Source: DASRFR01 sp035651455 (lineage in GTDB: Bacteria > Acidobacteriota > Terriglobia > Terriglobales > Acidobacteriaceae). Taken from it: a stretch of 64,000 nt of DNA. Location of the stretch: positions 930,001-994,000 of the forward strand of contig DASRFR010000047.1 in NCBI GenBank assembly GCA_035651455.1. Direction: 5' to 3'. The notes beneath the pieces were generated by a model. It worked only from the letters and a program-made list of their open reading frames with translations. It was not told the origin of the DNA and made no database searches. The stretch's first letter is position 1. Every line of letters begins with the position of its first letter. Below, in pieces: positions 60,833-64,000 of the stretch. Both the position numbers and the translations under genes were made by a program.

Positions 60833-63385
60833 CTATCGGATCACGATGTTCACCAGCTTGCCGGGGACGAGGATGACCTTAATTACTTGCTTGCCATCGA
60901 CTGCGGCGCGCACTTTTTCCTCGGCGAGGGCGCGCTCACGGATGTCCTGTTCACCAGCATCGGCGCCGACCACAATGCGGCCGCGCAACTTGCCATTGAT
61001 CTGAACCGGAATCTCGATTTCTTCTTCCTTGGCGAGTGCGGGATCGAACTTTGGCCATGCTGTCTTGAGCAGGTTACTGCGTTCGCCGAGCGTTTCCCAT
61101 AATTCGTGCGCCAGGTACGGAGCAAACGGCGCCAGCATGAGCACAAAATTGCATTGCACGTCACGAACGAAGCCGGCGGGACATGCTCCCGGCGAAAAGA
61201 TGGCTTCCGCCGCGATGCATTCGTTCAGGAACTCCATCAAGGCGGCGACAGAGGTATTGAAGTGCCATCGCCCGCTGAAGTCATGGGTGATTTTCTTAAT
61301 GGTCTGGTGCAGCTTTCGCAGTATCTGGCGAGCTTCCGGCGAGAGATCGTCTACCGAGTAAGAGCTTGCTCCTTCCGAACTGGGGGCAGGATGTTGCGTG
61401 ATGAAGCGGTATGCACGCGCAAGAAACCCGGATACCCCACGCACGCCCGAATCCTGCCAATCGAGTTCGCTGTCTGGCGAGGTCGCGAACAAGGTGTACA
61501 TGCGAGTGCTGTCTGCGCCGAAGCGCGTCACCATATCGTCAGGCGACACAATGTTTCCCAAGCTCTTCGACATCTTGGCGCCGTCTTTAATCACCATGCC
61601 CTGCGTGAAAAGACGATTGACCGGTTCGTTATTTTGCACCAGGCCCATGTCACGCATGACCTTAGTCCAGAAACGCGAATAGATGAGGTGAAGAATAGCG
61701 TGTTCGACGCCTCCGATGTACTGGTCAATACCATCGCGACCAAACCAGTAGCCGGCGGTTTTGCTATCGAAGGGGGCCTTGTCGTTGCGCGCGTCAGTGT
61801 AGCGATAGAAATACCATGAGGAATCGACGAAGGTGTCCATGGTATCAGTCTCACGGCGCGCCCGTCCTCCGCACTTGGGACACGTGGTGTTCAAGAATTC
61901 GGAAACGTTGAGCAGAGGCGAGCCGCCGGTAAGCGTGATATCCACGTTCTCAGGCAACACGATCGGCAAGTCCTGCTCCGGAACTGGGACGAGCCCATCC
62001 TTTTCGCAGTAGAGCATAGGAATAGGGGTGCCCCAGTAGCGCTGGCGCGAGATGCCCCAATCCTTTAAACGGTAGTTCACGGTGGCTTTGCCAAAGCCTT
62101 GCTGCTCAGCGAAGTGCGTCATTTTATGGACAGCTTGCTGGCAAGCGACGCCGCTGAACGAGCCGGAGTTGATGACGAGACCGTTCATAGTCGTAAATGG
62201 CAGTGGCGGCTCGGTGATGGTTTCGTCGGGATCGGAGTTCACGGGAACGATCACCAACTTAATCGGCAGCTTGTATTTGGTCGCAAATTCGAAGTCGCGC
62301 TCGTCGTGCGCGGGCACCGACATGATTGCGCCCGTGCCGTAATCCATGAGGATGTAATTCGCCACCCAGATGGGGAGCTTCTCGCCATTGAACGGATTCG
62401 TGGCAAAACGTCCGGTATCAACCCCATGCTTATCGATCGCGCCAAGGTCACCGGCTTCCCTCGCCTTGCGCTGCTCAGCGATCAACTGATCGACCTTAGC
62501 GCGCAAGTCGGGGTCGAGGCGCGTCATATCACTGATGATCGGATGCTCGGGCGCGAACTGAATTGAAGTAGCGCCATAGATGGTGTCAATGCGGGTCGTG
62601 AACACGGAAATTTTGGCGCCAGCCGGACCCGCTGGGCCGCGCAATTCGAAGTCGACGATCGCGCCTTCGCTGCGGCCGATCCAGTTGCGCTGCATGACGC
62701 GAACTTTTTCCGGCCAGCCCTCAAGCTTGTCGAGATCGCGAAGCAATTCGTCCGCGTACTGGGTGATTCGCAGGAACCACTGCTCGAGCTCGCGTTGCTC
62801 GACGATGGTGTCTTCGTGGCGCCAGCATCGACCGGCCACTACCTGCTCATTCGCAAGGACCGTGCAACACTTCGGGCACCAGTTCACCTTGCTCTTCTTG
62901 CGGTATGCCATGCCGCGCTCGTACATCTTGAGAAAGAACCATTGGTTCCAGCGGTAATATTCGGGAAGACAGGTGGTAACTTCGCGGGACCAGTCATAGC
63001 CAAAACCAAGCCGCTTCATCTGTGCCTTCATATTGGCGATGTTGCGCATCGTCCACTCGCGAGGAGGCGTGTTGTTGGCTATAGCCGCATTTTCAGCGGG
63101 CAGACCGAAAGAATCCCACCCCATGGGATGCAGGACGTTGTAGCCGTTCATCCACATGTAACGGGCAAGAGTGTCGCCAATCGAGTAGTTGCGCACATGG
63201 CCGATGTGCAGGACCCCGGAGGGATACGGCAGCATTTCAAGCACGTAATACTTGGGCGCGCTGGAAGTAGGCTCTGCACGGTAAAGCGAGTCGTCGGCTT
63301 GCCAGCGATCGAACCACTTCTTTTCGATGGCCTGCGGATCGTAACGTTCTTCGCGAATTGCGGGTGTTTTTTCGGCTTCAGCCAT
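60833..63385 (-). CDS. leuS: Leucyl-tRNA synthetase
   Basis: An 850-residue class I aminoacyl-tRNA synthetase charging tRNA(Leu). HIGH occurs as PYPSGVLHIGHVRNY, and KMSKS in DGAKMSKSLGN. The editing domain is present (an insertion between about 225 and 420 with ATSIQFAPEHP and TGAIMSVPAHDERD). Zinc-type CxxC pairs are seen in NWCPKCCTVL and TTCPKCGGRAR. The C-terminal domain is complete. I start at the ATG at 63385; a TTG three codons upstream is possible. It ends near the bidirectional terminator, and the GNAT gene is divergent. Confidence 0.97.
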   Translation of the reverse strand: MAEAEKTPAIREERYDPQAIEKKWFDRWQADDSLYRAEPTSSAPKYYVLEMLPYPSGVLHIGHVRNYSIGDTLARYMWMNGYNVLHPMGWDSFGLPAENAAIANNTPPREWTMRNIANMKAQMKRLGFGYDWSREVTTCLPEYYRWNQWFFLKMYERGMAYRKKSKVNWCPKCCTVLANEQVVAGRCWRHEDTIVEQRELEQWFLRITQYADELLRDLDKLEGWPEKVRVMQRNWIGRSEGAIVDFELRGPAGPAGAKISVFTTRIDTIYGATSIQFAPEHPIISDMTRLDPDLRAKVDQLIAEQRKAREAGDLGAIDKHGVDTGRFATNPFNGEKLPIWVANYILMDYGTGAIMSVPAHDERDFEFATKYKLPIKLVIVPVNSDPDETITEPPLPFTTMNGLVINSGSFSGVACQQAVHKMTHFAEQQGFGKATVNYRLKDWGISRQRYWGTPIPMLYCEKDGLVPVPEQDLPIVLPENVDITLTGGSPLLNVSEFLNTTCPKCGGRARRETDTMDTFVDSSWYFYRYTDARNDKAPFDSKTAGYWFGRDGIDQYIGGVEHAILHLIYSRFWTKVMRDMGLVQNNEPVNRLFTQGMVIKDGAKMSKSLGNIVSPDDMVTRFGADSTRMYTLFATSPDSELDWQDSGVRGVSGFLARAYRFITQHPAPSSEGASSYSVDDLSPEARQILRKLHQTIKKITHDFSGRWHFNTSVAALMEFLNECIAAEAIFSPGACPAGFVRDVQCNFVLMLAPFAPYLAHELWETLGERSNLLKTAWPKFDPALAKEEEIEIPVQINGKLRGRIVVGADAGEQDIRERALAEEKVRAAVDGKQVIKVILVPGKLVNIVIR

Positions 63386-63535
63386 AGGCGACAACGTGCT
63401 CAGGATAAACTTGCATTTTACAACGTAGGGTCCAGAAAAGCTTGACGCGGCGGGTGTGAGTGGCGAAGTCCATCACCAGCGAGTCCGACGCATGAGAAGC
63501 TTGAGACCGTATCCTAAACGTTGGGCCGGATGCAC

Positions 63536-64000
63536 ATGAAAATACGCAAGGCGCAGAGCGAAGACATCCCGGTGTTGCGGGAACTAATTCACGCTTCCGT
63601 CCGTGGCCTGCAGGCGGACGATTACACAGCTACGCAACTCGAGAGCGCACTGAGAAGTGTCTACGGAGTGGATAGCCAGCTGATCGAGGATGGCACGTAT
63701 TTCGTGGTGGAACCGGATAGGGGAAGCGAACCCTCGCAGATCGTGGGCTGCGGCGGCTGGAGCAAGAGGAGGACACTCTATGGCGGGGATCACTGGACCG
63801 GACGGCAGGATGCGCTGCTCGACCCGACGCGGGATGCGGCGAAAATTCGCGCCTTCTTCGTCCACCCGGAATGGGCAAGGCATGGGATCGGAACTATGAT
63901 TCTGGAGGCTTGCGAGGAGGCTGCCAAGGCTGCCGGGTTCACACGGCTGGAGATGGGTGCAACCCTGACCGGCGTTCCGTTCTACAGTGCAAAGGGATAC
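63536..64000 (+). CDS. GNAT N-acetyltransferase, N-terminal part
   Basis: 155 codons of an acetyltransferase, open at the right edge. It starts MKIRKAQSEDIPVLRELI, the typical GNAT beta1-alpha1 segment, and has the acetyl-CoA motif FFVHPEWARHGIGTMIL followed by ACEEAAKAAGF and GVPFYSAKGY, the last part of the fold. Only a few residues are probably missing. The substrate is unknown. The ATG has no strong Shine-Dalgarno sequence. It is divergent from leuS. Confidence 0.85.
   Translation, partial: MKIRKAQSEDIPVLRELIHASVRGLQADDYTATQLESALRSVYGVDSQLIEDGTYFVVEPDRGSEPSQIVGCGGWSKRRTLYGGDHWTGRQDALLDPTRDAAKIRAFFVHPEWARHGIGTMILEACEEAAKAAGFTRLEMGATLTGVPFYSAKGY

Noticed and set aside
1..64000. Mobile elements, CRISPR arrays, tRNA or rRNA genes
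   Set aside because: I saw no transposase, integrase, direct-repeat array or tRNA-like arms in any gap; a dedicated scan could still find a short element.

Overview
This 64 kb window is a stretch of bacterial chromosome with about 50 densely packed genes on both strands and no mobile element, CRISPR array, rRNA or tRNA that I can see. The gene content points to an Acidobacteriota genome, probably Terriglobia (Koribacter-like). The reasons are paired secreted VWFA-related proteins of the acidobacterial type, a bacillithiol deacetylase (BshB1), a VPEGG-type C-terminal sorting signal, a GH116 glucosidase, many PilZ proteins and small secreted proteins of the kind common in that phylum. The assignment is an inference from gene families; no marker RNA is present to confirm it.

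Layout. 1-3.1 kb (minus): start of accC (cut by the window edge), accB, an M24 aminopeptidase and a family 5 uracil-DNA glycosylase. 3.3-11.2 kb: a double PilZ protein, gluQ, a receiver/three-PAS histidine kinase, asnA, a GAF-GGDEF diguanylate cyclase and a RodZ-like protein. 11.4-14.1 kb: metK and ahcY, separated by a long hairpin and closed by a strong terminator. 14.4-25.6 kb: a MATE exporter and mostly exported or membrane proteins (M14 peptidase, beta-lactamase-like hydrolase, family 39 glycosyltransferase, PNGase A-like protein) plus bshB1. 25.7-34.3 kb: a YflT-DUF2383 fusion, three more PilZ proteins, a beta-propeller/Ig-repeat protein, a VPEGG-CTERM protein and a nucleotide-sugar epimerase. 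34.5-43.3 kb: GH116 glucosidase behind a promoter with an overlapping palindrome, a glycine-zipper protein, DUF58, a degenerate receiver, DedA, a hydrolase and argD. 43.5-50.7 kb: CocE-like hydrolase, methyltransferase, a cysK/cystathionine lyase pair and two overlapping VWFA genes. 50.9-57.3 kb (plus): DUF1015, amidase, GerMN, rph, aldolase and SDR. 57.3-64 kb: guaA, an unknown membrane protein, a small secreted protein, leuS and a GNAT gene cut by the right edge.

How the genes fit together. metK and ahcY, with the cysK-like and cystathionine gamma-lyase-like pair, could form an activated-methyl cycle with reverse transsulfuration from homocysteine to cysteine; cysteine would also feed bacillithiol (bshB1). 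One diguanylate cyclase and four PilZ proteins (five PilZ domains) indicate cyclic-di-GMP signalling, and two proteins carry receiver-like domains lacking the phospho-acceptor Asp. Amidase, GerMN and rph overlap or abut, echoing the gerM-rph order known from Bacillus.

The most unusual non-coding signals are: (1) TANNAT boxes 6-12 nt before the start codons of nine genes that lack a Shine-Dalgarno sequence, which suggests widespread leaderless transcription; (2) the metK-ahcY hairpin; (3) an intrinsic terminator on the strand opposite to both flanking genes at 42.06 kb, with a short ORF running into it; and (4) a repressor-like palindrome over the -10 box of the GH116 gene.
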